Assembly: GCF_000003815.2 (NCBI RefSeq)
Contig: NC_049990.1
Span: forward strand, 18,400,879-18,464,878
DNA length: 64,000 nt
Reading direction: 5' to 3'
Source of the DNA: Branchiostoma floridae
Lineage: Eukaryota; Chordata; Leptocardii; Amphioxiformes; Branchiostomatidae
The notes under the pieces are model-generated. The model made no database searches and was not told the origin of the DNA. It was given only the letters and a program-made list of their open reading frames with translations. The position numbers and the translations under genes are program-made. Position 1 is the first letter of the stretch; every line of letters begins with the position of its first letter. Shown here in pieces: positions 1 to 13,700 of this stretch.

Positions 1-2936
1 AAATTGTGATTCCCATTGCAAAGAAATGACAGCAGCACTCTGTCATGGACCTTAGAAATGGATTAGATATATTGGTAAAAAAAACTTCCCAATCTCTGCA
101 AGCTAACTGTGACTTTATGATGAGATAGTTGGGACAAACTCAACAAACATAGAACTCTAACTGCCTGGTCAACATGTTTGCCCTATTCTAGAGAGCAAGT
201 AACTCTATACATGTAATTACAAAGTAATGACTGAAATCCTGTCCAGGCAAACTGTATTTAGAAGGTAAAAGTAGTTCCATAGCCTTCTGTAAGGCCATAG
301 GTGCAGTGGGTTGATGTCTAGGGCACAGTATTGAAAGGCGGAGCCCATCCCTCTCCTTTCATTGCCTTTTACCTCCCCAACCAAAGTCAGGTACCCATTT
401 TTGCACCTGAGTGGAGTGATGCAAGTCATATGTAGTGCATTTCCCTGGGGCACAAAATCCGAAGTATTTGAACCCAGGACCTCTGGGTTCGGGGCACACT
501 GTAGTTACGCCACAAAACCCCACTAAACTGTTTTTAGCTAAACCTTGTAACTAATCGGTCGCCTCCATGTTGTGAATATTTGTCGTATTCACCAGACTGT
601 GACACCGGTAGCTACTGTGGCCATGTTGGCAAGGGAAGGGGAGTGACTAATCATTACCCTTCACCCTAATCCCTTGTTATTAATCGGTAAGCATCATTAA
701 GCACATGTGATGCAGAAAAGTGCCCATACGTTTGTCTGAACATGTAGACATAGGAGACCATTTCCAGTCTACTAGCTGTGCAGGGGTGCAACTTGACTTT
801 TTGGAAAGGTCATATTATATTGCAGACCATAATTTTGCTGAGTTTTTATTGCCGGTTCTCAACATTTTATGGTGGAAATTCATATCTCTGTCGTGCACAC
901 TTTACCCTTCTCTATTTCATTGATTCATGGATACTGAAATTTATCTACAGTATATTGCTGGGAACCACCCTTTGAGTCTTATAATGTAATTGCTTGGGTT
1001 TTCTTTTGAAGAATGCAAAAAAATCAGCTGTGTTTCTTTATCCATTACAAATGTATGTGTTGCAAAAATTCATCCACGCCATATCGGCAGTAATTTGGTG
1101 ATTCAAATGTCCCATGTTCTAAATGCGATCAAGACAGTAGAATTTAGCTTACCACATGTTCCAGTGTAAAAGACCACTTGTTATACAGTTGTTGGAAGGA
1201 AATAACAGATTAGCACTGGTTGGCTGATGAGCTGTCAATCATTGTGACTGATGACTTAAATTGCACCGATATCTGGGTCGCCATCTGATTAAACATTCCT
1301 CTCCTCTGTATTAATGATGCCGTGGACACAGTACAATGCAAAGGTGGTTAGGATTTATATAGTATTAGGAAACATTGTTTTGTATCTTATATCCGTAGAA
1401 TCTCCAAGCAGATATATCGATGTAAAAAGGCAAAATTGTATTATTTCGTAAAGCTGCACTATGAAAGGTCTAGTTCCTGATGGTGTTTCTATATAACCTG
1501 GGCCCAAAATGTTACATAGTGTACCTTTAAGCTCCAAGTCAGAGCAGTTGGCCCTTTGGCTCTGTGGAACTGGGATCTTGAGAAACTTTGCAATTTGCCT
1601 TTCTATATCTATTTAGAGAGATAACTCTTGCAATTTTCTACTGGTAAAAATGCCTAGCACATCAGAGGACCCATTTGATAACTTGAACTGATTTTTCAAC
1701 ACAAGATAACGGAAAAAGCATTATTTAATTGATCCCAATGCAGTTCTTGTTGGTCTGATTTTCTTATGTGAGAACTATTCATGTCACTACCTTATAAGAG
1801 CTAGGGGACCACACCGCTGAGTTAGATAGTGTGATCATTCACATATCTGTCATCACAAGTTACACAGTACCATGTTATAACTTTGCCATTCTGTAGGGGC
1901 TAAAAGGTGACAAGGTTGAGAAACAAAACATTTTCCTCCAGGCTCCAGGCTGATAAGGGCTTTGGAATACTATCTGGAATATCATATTCACAGGTGCATA
2001 ACCTGTGTCATAATCTTAATTTTACAGCATAAGAAAGTCACTCGAGGATCTTCAAGCAAGGAGCTTCAAGTTTGCAGTACTTTCAAAAAATGATGAAGAA
2101 TTAGTCATCTGAGTGACAGTTTAATAAGAGGGAAGGTTGTTTTTTGTGCTGCCTGTGCTTCAATGTTTATCATCTAAAAACAGTTCCCCTACCAAATCAT
2201 CATGACCAGTTTTTTTCAGTGTACTTTGTTTGTACCGGATGACAGTTGCCATATAAAACCTTAAGAAAATCAATATTTGAAATCAATGGCCATTATTAGA
2301 GCAGATAAGCTAGGGCTGAAAGGTAAATGTACTCCAGACAAAATAAGCATTGAGGACTGCTCCAAAGTGGTAGGCTAGGCCTGAGGGCCCTTGCTGTAGC
2401 CCCCGCCAATCAGAGGAAGGCAAAAATCAATATGATTAAGTAGTCTACCAATGGGAGGCCCCATTCCATACCTGCATGTTACGTCCTATAGTGTCCCATG
2501 TTCTAGACTATGTCTGTCGTCAGTGACCTGGAACCATATAGCTATGGGGCCTTGTTCATATGCATCTGTTCCCTTCCAGCCAGGCCGGTAGCTCCGCCCG
2601 TGTGCCTGATGAGAGGCAGGGATTAATTGGTTGTTTCATGGCCATTTTATTTTGGGGTGGACCCTAGCTAACACCTGTGGCATTGGGCGAATACTGGCAG
2701 AACGTGCCGGACCTTCCAGAGTCTCCCCATATCCAGCAGCCATCATTATGCAGGGATCATCAAGGAATTGGTAGTCTGAGCGCACATTTGTATGGAGAGC
2801 TAGGTCCCCAGACGGCAGATTAGTCCCGACTCTTGGCGTGATCACATCGCAGGCTCACTCTGACAGACAGATTCAGGCAGAGCAGACTGGGAAGCTGTTT
2901 ACTTGGGGAAAAACCATTTGAGAGATTCTTGCAGCC
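1..2936. other. non-coding stretch left of the MBNL exons
   Basis: Apart from the SINE-like repeat at 290-535, no coding exon or RNA gene was recognised. All open frames are short, overlap on both strands and lack recognisable domains. The exon that should carry MBNL zinc fingers 1 and 2 is not visible here, so it probably lies left of the window. Confidence 0.5.
290..535 (-). repeat. tRNA-derived SINE-like dispersed repeat
   Basis: On the minus strand the block opens with a box-A-like stretch (GTGGCGTAACTACAG) and a box-B-like stretch (GGGTTCAAAT), the internal promoter of tRNA-derived SINEs. A non-tRNA body running toward position 290 follows. The 78-aa minus-strand open frame at 217-453 falls mostly inside it and is not a gene. 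Family assignment is from general resemblance only; no copy was aligned. Confidence 0.45.
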
Positions 2937-2975
2937 ATGGCGCTGGACTTGGCATATTATGTGTATAACCTGAAG
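2937..2975 (+). CDS. possible alternative first coding exon of MBNL
   Basis: An ATG in good context (gccATGG) opens a 13-codon frame, MALDLAYYVYNLK, which runs directly into a donor-like AAG/GTAGGA. The phase-0 junction would join in frame to the phase-0 acceptor of the MBNL exon at 7708. Such a transcript would make an isoform lacking zinc fingers 1 and 2. There is no homology support; the call rests only on start context, donor and phase. Confidence 0.25.
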
Positions 2976-5900
2976 GTAGGAATTAACGTTATGTACTATA
3001 CGTTATCATCTAATTTCTTTTCTTGCCGGAATGGGATTTTGTATCTTGTGGAGAAATCTAGCATGTGATGGGCCGGGGGAGGAAATTGCACATGGAAACT
3101 GATGTATGTTTTTACCTGTGCAACTCCGATTTTAGGAAGGCTGTCTGGGAATTGTTTAGTCTTTTTGCGTGGATATTCATTAGTCTTGATTGATTTTTAC
3201 GGAGAGAGTTGTGTCGGAAGGGGACTGTTACGGAGGATTCTGCATGTGTGCTGATGGAGTGGTGCGGATCCATGCATGCCTGGAAGGTAGAATCAGAACA
3301 TTTGATCGCACACTTGATTCTTGAGCCCCGAGTATTTTTCAAATATGACAGTCTAGGGAGATAACAAGTGCACGTAGAGGTCACTTCATGCGGCGCGTTT
3401 ACACAGGAATTTACTCATTTCCGTTTCGATCTCTGTTTTCACACTGATAGGTTTGTATTGGCAAGGGTATGTCCAGACAAAGGGAATTTCTGGTGTAGAA
3501 CGCAACTGAAAGGAATTGTCACCGAATCTGGGGCTGACACAAGGACGACATATGTATCCGTTTCAAAAACAAACAGGCTAACCTGATTCAATGGCCTTGG
3601 TATGGAGGACATGTAGTAAATAATGAGGCGGGCTTTTCTGACAGTGTGTATTTTCGCTCGGAGCAAACAATTTTTAGTGGTCTACTGAGAATGTAAGCTT
3701 GCTTTCTGGAACTATCTCTTGTGTTCTTAGATGTCTGGGTCATGCGGAAACACACATTAATATCAATATCTATTCAGCTGAGGGGCAACCTCTATTCATG
3801 GACCCGAGTATCATTGACATTTTAACGGGGGTCATGTTAGATTGTAGCATAAATTTTGCTATGGCCTTCGGCACCGACTCTTGCCTGAAATCCTCCAATA
3901 TTCATCTCACTTTCTGAGCTGAGTTGATAAAGGTAGTACTGAGATCGGAATGGTTGAATTTTGAGAGGCAATAAGCTGCATGCTGTGACAGCCCGGGGAG
4001 AAATTTTTAGCGGCTTTTGTTCAAACATAAGATTCATTTCCTTTTCTGTGGAGTTGGGGTCTGGTAATCCATAATGTTGTAGGAAGGGCTGTTTATCTTG
4101 CTTAGTGCAAGCGTCCCTAAAACAGGCCAAGCATGGCGTAACTCAAAATGGACAGACCAACAGGACGGGCTGTATTTGTGCATAAGGGACCCAGGCATCA
4201 TGTCAAGGCCATGCTGCCATTATTTAAGCACCAGCCTTGGCGGGCTGCAAAAACAGCTTCACACCGTAGTGGCTTCCATTACGGGATGGAGGTGTGATCA
4301 ATCGCCCAGCGCCGCTCGCTCTCAACCCGGATGGAAAATTTCTGCTAATGCTCGACGACGCAGCGACAGTCTGTCAGGGGAGGTCAACGAACTCCACAAA
4401 TTCACGTCAGTTGACACCTGTTTGGAGAGATTTTAAGGAAATTTGTGTGCCTCCATGGCGACGGGTACATTAGCCTGTGAAGCGAGTGTGAAAGGGTTTC
4501 AGGAGGTAGGCACAATTACAAGGATGAAAGCCTGGAGGATAAAAGTATGGATGGGTACATCATCAGACATGTCCTGCATATAAACAACACCTGTTCCAAG
4601 CAAACAGATTGGCTTATGAGACTTCATTGTGCACATGGGGGTTTTCTTAGCTTTCATGCATCTAACAATGCTATAATCATTAAAGCCCCATCTGCCTAGT
4701 GTAAAATGGTCAGTAGCATAAAACGTGTACTGTTCTACACATACGTTGTAGCAATGTCTTAATATTGGTGAATTTCTATTCCCCAAAGAAAACTTATGCT
4801 GTAAAATACACAAATGACACTAATCTGGTAGTTTTATAGCCGTATCTGGTATTTTATACAAGTGTCCAGAGACAGGAGGAGTAACGACTTTGCTGCAACA
4901 CTTTGGTTGGCAGGTGCAGATAGAGATGTTGAGTTCAGGCTGGGGACACAGGAGGTCTCTAACTACTTAATGATGGCAATCAAATACAGGCCCTTGTGAC
5001 TTGTTGTCCCAGGACTTGATAATGGATCACTAATGACAACATCCAACATCAGATCAGAAATAAGAGAAAATTCTCTAGAAAGCTTGTTACCCAAAGCATG
5101 TAGTACATCTGTATGTTGCAACGTCAAAGACTGAAGATGGTTGGTAGGGTTGGATTCTGACTGAATATTGATGATGTGGTGGGTAGAAAAGTGTTGTTAC
5201 TGCAGAAATGAGTGTACCTATTGCAGGAAGTGTACCATATCAGCAAGAGTACTATAATTGTGTTGTGTTGCAACAATGGTATCTGTCGTAAGGGCTCTAC
5301 AATACATGAATGTTTAACCTTTTCGTTGCTGCGTAACCCCATGACCAATACAAATTCCGTGCCAAAAGGCTACTTCAGCAGGAAAAGGTTAAACAGTCTG
5401 TTGTGAAGTGTAGAGCACTGTAGAGTTCTGCCCAAGTCAGGTGTACATGTGAGAAGGATTTGCTGTGACCCTCGGCAGACAGGCGCAGACAGACACTTGT
5501 CTAGACGCTCCCGTCGTGTGTCCGAAAGCCATCTCTCTTAAAACCCATCCCATTACACGATATGAGTCACGAGCGTCACGGCACGGGTCCATATTTTGAC
5601 CAATTTTGGCTAACAAATGTAAAATGATGCCCGGGTCTCGAAATCGGTGTAGTTAACACGGCCGGGCATTGATGAATTCATTAGCAAATCACCTTCCCCT
5701 CTAAGCTGTAATCGTTCCTCTTACTCACCAGCGGGCTCTAATGCATTTCAGCATCAGTCCCCGGGGGCCATCCCCAGATTAGTTCTCCCAAAAATCTTTA
5801 TTGTTCATCAAAAATGAGCAAATTTGCGGGAATAGATGTCCATTTCAGGCGGGACGGGGAAGCATAATCGATAGGAGTCGATGTGTGATTTGAGTCGGGC

Positions 5901-7220
5901 AGCGGGAGGCGAGGGTCGGAGATGAATAGCTGAAGTGGCGAGCGTTTCCCCATTTCCACACAATCAGGCCGGGTCAATACGCTGCCGTCTGACAATATGG
6001 ACAGACAGATCAGAAGGGTTTTGCCCGAACGGCCCCGCTGCACCATCTAAAGCTCGGGCTTTACCGGCCGCCCTTTGAATTCCGCCTCCCATTATACAAA
6101 AATCAATGAAGGAAATAAGATGAAGCCAGGAGGAATACATTCACATTGTCTGCTCGCAATCAAGTTGAAACCTACACAGCAGGGGCTTGTGTCAGGGATG
6201 GAGAGTATCAGGCTAATGTGTTCCCCAAGTAATTATCAATTGTCGTCTTTTGTGCCGTGATTACCTTAACATGCCTAAAAAACGCTGGTTACCAGACTTG
6301 GACATTTCCCAGGCTAAATGCAGCCTGTAATGTTATAAAGGCTATAGCTTTATCTGTGAGAAGGCAATCTGCTATTTGCCTAACGTTATTAGAAGAGGCA
6401 GTTATACAGATCTCTTTGACAATTTAAGGTAATTACGTCAATTTGCATGACATCAAAACAGGGTTAATGAACTTAATCTGCAGTGAAAGGAATTTTGTGA
6501 AACAAGATTGTGAAAGGGTATTGTAGAGTAATTTGCAATGGACCAAAAGAAATACTGTAATATAATGAGTAATTGGAAAGTTATAGGCACAGTAACGATA
6601 AGTGTGGAATTCCCATTGATATTCTGATGAATGAGACTAAATCGATATAAGACGTTTCGAGCTGTTACTTTCCGATGCAAAAAATTTGAAGCTGCAATGT
6701 CCGAGGTCTGTCTTTTACCTTCATGTCTACAAACTTAATGTTTCTCTATTCGAACCATGCCAGAACGATGTTAAAGAAAGACTACATTTTCATTTTGACT
6801 TGAACTTTACTGAAAAAAGCTGTCCGTCAGCTAACCCCAGCTCCTGCTGGTAATCTCATCAACCTTTGACCCCGAATGGGGGCTGTGGTGACCCGTGCCA
6901 TATAAACTTAACCTTGCGATCTTCCATCCGACCTGTCGGCCCTCCCCACCATTAAGTAAATCCCCCTGTAGGTCAGGTGAGACACATTCCACCTGATGAA
7001 GAACCTGACCTTTGGCCTTTGTATGGAAGTGTGTAAATCTGGCCTCTTCCCTTCCTACTCTCACCAGGGTGCCTGGTAAAGTTCAGCACCGTTCTGGGTG
7101 CCCAGACTGTAAATTCTGTCGGCCACACTCAAACTTGAGAAGGGCAGCTTGATGAAGAATCTGACCCCTTCACCTTCAGGTGGAAGTGGTTTAAGATGGA
7201 TCCTATTCTTCTGTCTACCA
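2976..7220. other. MBNL intron or upstream DNA, no gene seen
   Basis: No exon-like zinc-finger coding sequence occurs here. The stretch 5500-6260 has a locally higher GC content, CpG-containing segments and homeobox-like AATTA/ATTA cores, and reads like candidate conserved regulatory DNA. That is an impression only. Confidence 0.3.
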
Positions 7221-7505
7221 CAGGCAACCAAAGTTCAACTACAATCAGGTTGCCTCAGCCTACTAAAGTACTATACAAGCAGGCAACCAAAGTTCAACTA
7301 CAATCAGGTTGCCTCAGCCTACTAAAGTACTATACAAGCAGGCAACCAAAGTTCAACTACAATCAGGTTGCCTCAGCCTACTTAAGTACTATACAAGCAG
7401 GCAACCAAAGTTCAACCACAATCAGGTTGCCTCAGCCTACCATACAAGCAGGCAACCAAAGACAAAGTTCAACAACAATTGGGTTACCCCAGCCTACCAT
7501 ATAAG
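7221..7505 (+). repeat. 59-bp tandem array in the MBNL intron, related to the next exon
   Basis: Five units start with CAGGCAACCAAAG at 7221, 7280, 7339, 7398 and 7449. The first three are 59 bp and the last two are 51 and 57 bp. The unit resembles the 5' edge of the MBNL exon at 7708: AGTTCAACTACAATCAGG versus AGTTCAACAACATTCAGG. The flank before the array (7150-7220, with AATCTGACCCCTT and TTCTTCTGTC) matches the intron immediately before that exon. The 102-aa open frame through the array is not considered a gene. Confidence 0.85.
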
Positions 7506-7707
7506 TGACCAGTGACCACCTCTACATAACAAACCACTTGACTACTTTTTGGTGGTCACTTACTTTTTTCCCATTAAGAATTCCGTTCAGTGACCACCTA
7601 TCCACATTTTATTGGTCCCCTGAATGGTATTTTTTAGACTTGAGACTTGGTAGATCTAGCTTGACAATGAATCTGACCCCTTCATTTCTGTTCTTCTGTC
7701 CCTACAG

Positions 7708-10700
7708 CAGGCCACCCCGCAGTTCAACAACATTCAGGCTGCTGCAGCCTTTAATCCGTACTTGAACCCGATGGCACCTTCATCGGTGGGGCTGGTGCCC
7801 ACGGAGGTTCCGTTTCCAAGTGCCGTGCCGCTAGTGCCTGGGGCCAGTGCTCCTGCAGTGCTTCCAGCGAAGATTGCTCGCACTGACAGACTGGAGGTGA
7901 GTACAACAGTAGCAGATCTCTCAGTTCTTGTGAAAGTGTTAACTTAAAAGCCTGTACATGTCTGCCTACCTGCCTACATGCTTAGGGCAGGGACTGGCCC
8001 TTTGCTCCTATCCGTCAGGACTCTATACTAGAACTAAAGCATGAAAACTAAATGTTGTGCAGTCAAGCTTACAAGCATGCGTATGTAGAACTGTACCAAT
8101 AAAGAGGGCTACGTATTTTTAGAAGTTCAACGTACAGTCAAATCAGTAGACAGTACAAATGACCACATCTACATATGTATAACTGTAAACAGGTAGTCGT
8201 AATGACCACCTAGCCTATGTGACTACTGTTTGGTGGTCCCTTAAAATTTTCCCCATATGACAACACAAATATGAAGAATCCTGTCTACCACCTGTACACA
8301 TACCAGATTACATTGTACATGTATTTTGGTTGCTGTGTGGTCTTCTTGGGCAGTTTTGACTGTACAAGTGTAAATATTAAATGGCATTACACCTTTTGTC
8401 TCCTCCACATGCACTGTCATGATTATGAACATCCTATGTCATCTGTGAGCAGGTCTGCCGTGAGTTTCAGCGTGGAAACTGCACAAGAGGAGAGAACGAC
8501 TGTAAATACGCCCACCCTACCGAGGGGGTAACAGTCGACACATCCGACAACTGTGTCACGGTGTGCATGGACTATATCAAAGGTCGCTGCACACGGGAGA
8601 AATGCAAGTACTTCCACCCACCCCCCCACCTGCAGGCCAAGATCAAGGCAGCTCAGCACCAGGCACAGCAAGCCGCAGCTGCCATGGTAGGACTCCCCTT
8701 CCTCCCGCCTTAACAACTCTGCTCTTTCATTGTCCTGTGGATATTTTCTCCTTACCTTCATCTGCGATAGTCGAGAACTTGTGGAAGCAAGAAGAATGTC
8801 GAACAACTAAAAACGTTGTTTAATTCCCACAAATTAAGGACTGCTTTTGGTTGTCTTTTTGTCTATGCACCATAAAAAAGTGGAACCAACTGCTGGCCAC
8901 ATCCCCTAGGCCCCGTCAGATAAGGTCTTGTGAGCCAGTTTGGCCACCCTTCCGTAAACCGTATGCACCCCCCTCCCCCAGGCATACCCCAGTAGGGAAC
9001 GCTAGAGCGAAGCAAGAAGAAACATGTTATCTGTATCAGAAGAAAGCTTTACCCAGACCATATTTATAACAGTACATTCCAATATCAGTATATTCCATAC
9101 ACTTCAGAATGCTAATAGCTTTAGGTTGTTTCGAAAACAAGTCCAACCGATCCACTTCAATTGTCCAAGTTAAAAGGAAAGTCAACCAGGAACTTACATG
9201 TGTGCGTATATACAAGCATTCCTGTAATACTGTACACCTCGAATTTTCAGTCGCACTTCCGTCGACCTTCTTCAGGAGTGATGATTCAGTTACTCTGATC
9301 ACGTGACGTAGAGACACATGACTCGAGTAACGAATCATAAAACAGATTGTACCTAATAATGTCAAAACTAAAGGACCATCCCTTTCTTCTTGCTTCCACA
9401 ATTGACAGTTGTGCACTAACTAATGTTTTAACCTGAAGAATGTAGAATGTTGTAAATGCATGTTTTCCCTGGGATTTTCACACCACTTGTAGTCTGTCCA
9501 ACTTGCACCTTTACTAATTAGTTTGCGCTGCATTCTTGCACATCCTGGACACAGAGCCCTCTTGGGACTTTAGACATGGTGAGTTGTGTTTTATACACAG
9601 TAATTATACTATTATACAATATAACATATTTGTCCATTTTCTATTTCTTTCCTGCATTTTGTGTGTTAGACTGTGGTATACTTTCTGTATATAGTGGAAT
9701 ATATATTCTATGACGTAAGATGACTATTATTATAGTAGATGTATTTTACTGACTGGATGGCCTATGCAAGGCTTGGAGGTTGGATTGTAAAATATTTTTT
9801 GATCAGTGGAGACTTTCAGAAATCATAACTTTGTACTCAAAACTAGATGTTCATTTGCTATTACTCTATAATATACATGTAAATGGTCTCTCAGAGCAGT
9901 TTGTCCAAGAAACATGTATAACTGGTCTCTGGCTGCAGTTCCATTTCATTCCAAACTTTCTGTCATGCAGAAAAAAACACTTAAAATGAAATACTATCGC
10001 AGGTAAATATAACTTTTGATAGAATTGAAATATTCTACAAGTAATGAGAAAATGATTTGAAAGGACAGAATAACCTAAGTAGCAGACACAGAATTGTTCA
10101 TCTGAAATTGCCTTTCGTTTTGCTCTAGATCTGTCTTTTCTCCATAAATCAACTAACTCTATTACGATTTCCTGCCACAAAATAACCATTCTATGCAACA
10201 AATCTTCCACTCTGTGTGACAATTCTTACCTGAGAATGTACAAGAATTTGTGAAACTGTCCACTGATGTATATTGTAAATGTACATTGTACCTGGGTAAT
10301 GGTACTGTATTTGAGAGAAGAAAAATAAGAAGAGGTCTTCATGTTTAGTTGTAGCCTTGCATGCCGTTTTTTCTTTACCGCATTCCAATTGCTGTTTTTG
10401 TTTTATCCATCTCTCCCCATGATGCTTGCTGCACACTGCTTGCTGTACAAATCGTTTTGCCTCTGCAACCCCTATGGCCCATTGCCATCATGTGCTCCGC
10501 ATACTAATTACGCCTCAGACGCCTGACAAAGTACAAAGCCTGAAGCGTCTCCGAGACCCCTCGGACGACTTACTGGTATCTATCTTTGCTTGCATGTTGC
10601 CTAGTTTTGTAGAAGCGTAGACGTACTATAGATGTCGTCGAAAAATCGTTTGGTCTAACATCTTACCGTTTCGAAGCGACAGTAAGGTTTAACGTCGTTG

Positions 10701-13700
10701 GAATTTGTTTGTAAGGTCACGGTTATTAATAGTGGAACAGTAATATTCATGGGGAGTGGCGAATACTTTGAACGCACTGTTAACTATTTTGGTAACTTTT
10801 GATCTAGTACGTAAGGGTTGGTAGGGTGTAAGGTTCTTTATAATATGGATCTGTTTGTACACTTATGTTCTTCATGTCTCAGCCATGCTACCTCTCAACT
10901 GTATGGTGTACCCTGCCTCCCCTTGTTCACAGAATAATAGACTCTTCCCAAAATTTTTACCAGTTTGTAATATCCGATTATTTGTATATTGTGTGTTAAT
11001 TGCTATTTCCTAAAACTTACACTGAGAGTGTTCCTTCAGAATAGTCCGGCAGTCCTCTGTCATAGCTTTGACCTTGAAGATGGAGGTGACCAGGGTGACC
11101 TTCAGTGGAGAGGAAACATAGGCGCCGATCAGAATATGGTCGTGGGTATCTTCAGAAATGGCCGCCCTTTCATTTGCCAGCTGCACATCCCAGCTACATT
11201 GCACAGCCTGTATATAAAGACTTAGAGCCTGATTTAACTAATGAAGGAAACTTACATATGCAACAAAAACACATTCAAACAAAACAATTTTTGTTTAGGT
11301 CTGAACACAATGATTGCATGTGGCTCTTCTTTTTGCATCCAACATAGACTGTTATGTAAAACGTTAAGTAAAAGAAGGCTGAAGTCATGCTGAATGTAAG
11401 CTTTCTAAAACTTCACGTTTGAAGCTTTTAGCTCATTTTTCACCATGCAAATGCTGAGACATTCTGCACCAAGCCAATAACTCCATTTCATTAACCTGTC
11501 TGTCCTGCACCCCACATCCAAGCAGCGGAGCATGCGCCTACCCCCCACCCCCACTCAACTCACAGAACCGATCTATCCAATTCAGCCATCTTGCTACAGT
11601 ATATCCATTTTTACCAGATCACACATATATAACCCTGTCACTACTACTGTTTTTCCTATAGAGCAAAACAAAAGTTTAGTGACCTAGAAATTAAAGTAGG
11701 AGTGTTGCATTTCGAGCAAGACTGAAATTTGCATTGCATGATATCTTCACAATGTTGTTTCGTATTGAATCTAGAGGTCTAATTTAGCATACTGGGCCCT
11801 TCAGATTGTGACAAAACAGCTGGAATGTGCGTGCTTATGTATCCACTAATCTTCAACATTAATAACAAACAACTAACACTGTTTGGCCCGAAAAAGTCTG
11901 TTTCCAGTGCCAATCTGAATCCCATACCATATGAAGGATTGGTTGATGACATTTGACCTGTGAACTCTGACATGGAAAGTTTGTTCTCATGACCGTCTCC
12001 CCTCCTTCCGCCCACAGGGATTCCCACCTGGCATGGTTCCGTACGCCAAGCGTCCTACCCTGGACAAAAGCACACTGTACAACCCCCAACTTGCCGCGCA
12101 GTACCAGCAAGCCATCGCCTCTATGCAACTCCAGCAGGGTCAACAGCCCTTTGTCCCCACGGGTACTGCCTTCCGTGAGTTTGCCCCCTGAGTCTGACGT
12201 TCGGCGTGCGTCGGGTAGCACGAACAAACCCATCAAGCCACACATGGTCCACGGACGGGTCAGGACATCACAGATTCCCACTTTGCTTCGTTTGGCAGTT
12301 GCACTCGACAATCTAGCCAACCTGCAGATGCAGTGTTGCCAGTTCTAACCGTTGTCACGGCTATCTAAAACTCACGCATCATTCCGCACAATGATAGGCC
12401 AGGCAGAAAGAGCTCTGCCTCCCCCCAAAATCACAGTTGTACCTGTTGACAGATCGCATTGGCCAGTAGGCGAGGTGCAGTATATTGCACCATGATGCCC
12501 CTTGCTGCACCACGTATTGCTGACCACTTGCACAGGATCTGGTGCAACTCTGCAGGCATTTCCTAATCATTACATAGAAGTAAAAAAACAACAACAGACT
12601 ACCAAACCGAATAACATTTTACGAACTTTTTACAAAATATAATCACGCTTTTACCATTGTTACAGAGATACAATAAATCATATTATAAGTACCAAATCAT
12701 TTTTTATGCTATGTTTCAGAAAAAGTAAAATATAGTTTTAAACGTCCAACAAATTCTTTCAACCAGTTTCTATCACTGCAAAGTTGATGTTCTTCATCTA
12801 AAACAGTGTATTTTTCTCATAAAAGGCCTAAACAAACAACATCATTAGACAGATTAAAAAGGGACACTGCAGTAAGGTAAGGGCACCTAACCACTAAGAT
12901 GATGATCTTACTTTTCAGCAAAATGGCATTTTGAAAGCCAAGACACTCAGTTCTACCAGGGTGAGGGGTTCCATCCATTCCGTATAAGGAAAACAAATTT
13001 TATAAGACTTTTCGATACACATAGAAAACCAAATCTATTGCTGCCCATGTTGTGTTGGGAGGATTGCTGAATATTTGGAGAGGAGTTGCACTGATGTTGT
13101 GCGAGCTGTTCTACGGCTGGTGATGTGGCTTGCACCTGTGTTGTTCATGCTTCTCGTTACGATGCCGTTAGCCTAAGTGTCTGGTAGACCTAGACGATTC
13201 CCTACCTACTTTGCCTTTCCCAATGTATGTATTGTTGTATGAAAGCAGTAAGCTATCCACAGTATTTGTAAATGTTTCACTTCACTGTCTGATAGAAGGA
13301 AGCCATGTAGCTCTCTCATTGCTCCTCAGCAGTAGGCTATCTGTAGAACCGTCACTAGACATACTGCCCAAGTGTCGCTGAGTGTGGTATTTCTGCAATA
13401 TCATGTTCACTATTTTCAGACGCGCACATGTGTAGCTAATGTACCGTAGTGTCGGTCAGGGTGACGAGTACGTAGAGAGGGGCGTAACTTGTAGAGCGTA
13501 ACGCTGTCTATCCTAGTAATAATATTTTGCATGTTTCTAATTTAATGCTCTCTCTTTTTCTCCATTGTTTTCCATGCACCTGCTTTGCATGCTGCGTGCG
13601 TTGTGCTTGATCGCCAACCGCCCGCCATTGTTTACTGTTGTTGCCATGGTTGCATCACATACCCCCTGCATAGCTCCCATGATGCTCCCTGCTCCCGCTG

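Noticed and set aside
4098-4436. 112-codon plus-strand frame in a GC-richer block
   Set aside because: No domain, no splice sites that would join it in phase to MBNL exons; may be regulatory DNA instead.
7196-7504. 102-codon open frame with repeated TTIRLPQPT-type peptides
   Set aside because: It is the translation of a 59-bp intronic tandem array in two alternating frames; openness follows from repetition.
8423-8806. 127-codon open frame on the minus strand
   Set aside because: It is the antisense shadow of the MBNL exon with fingers 3 and 4, has no domain of its own and no splice or start context.
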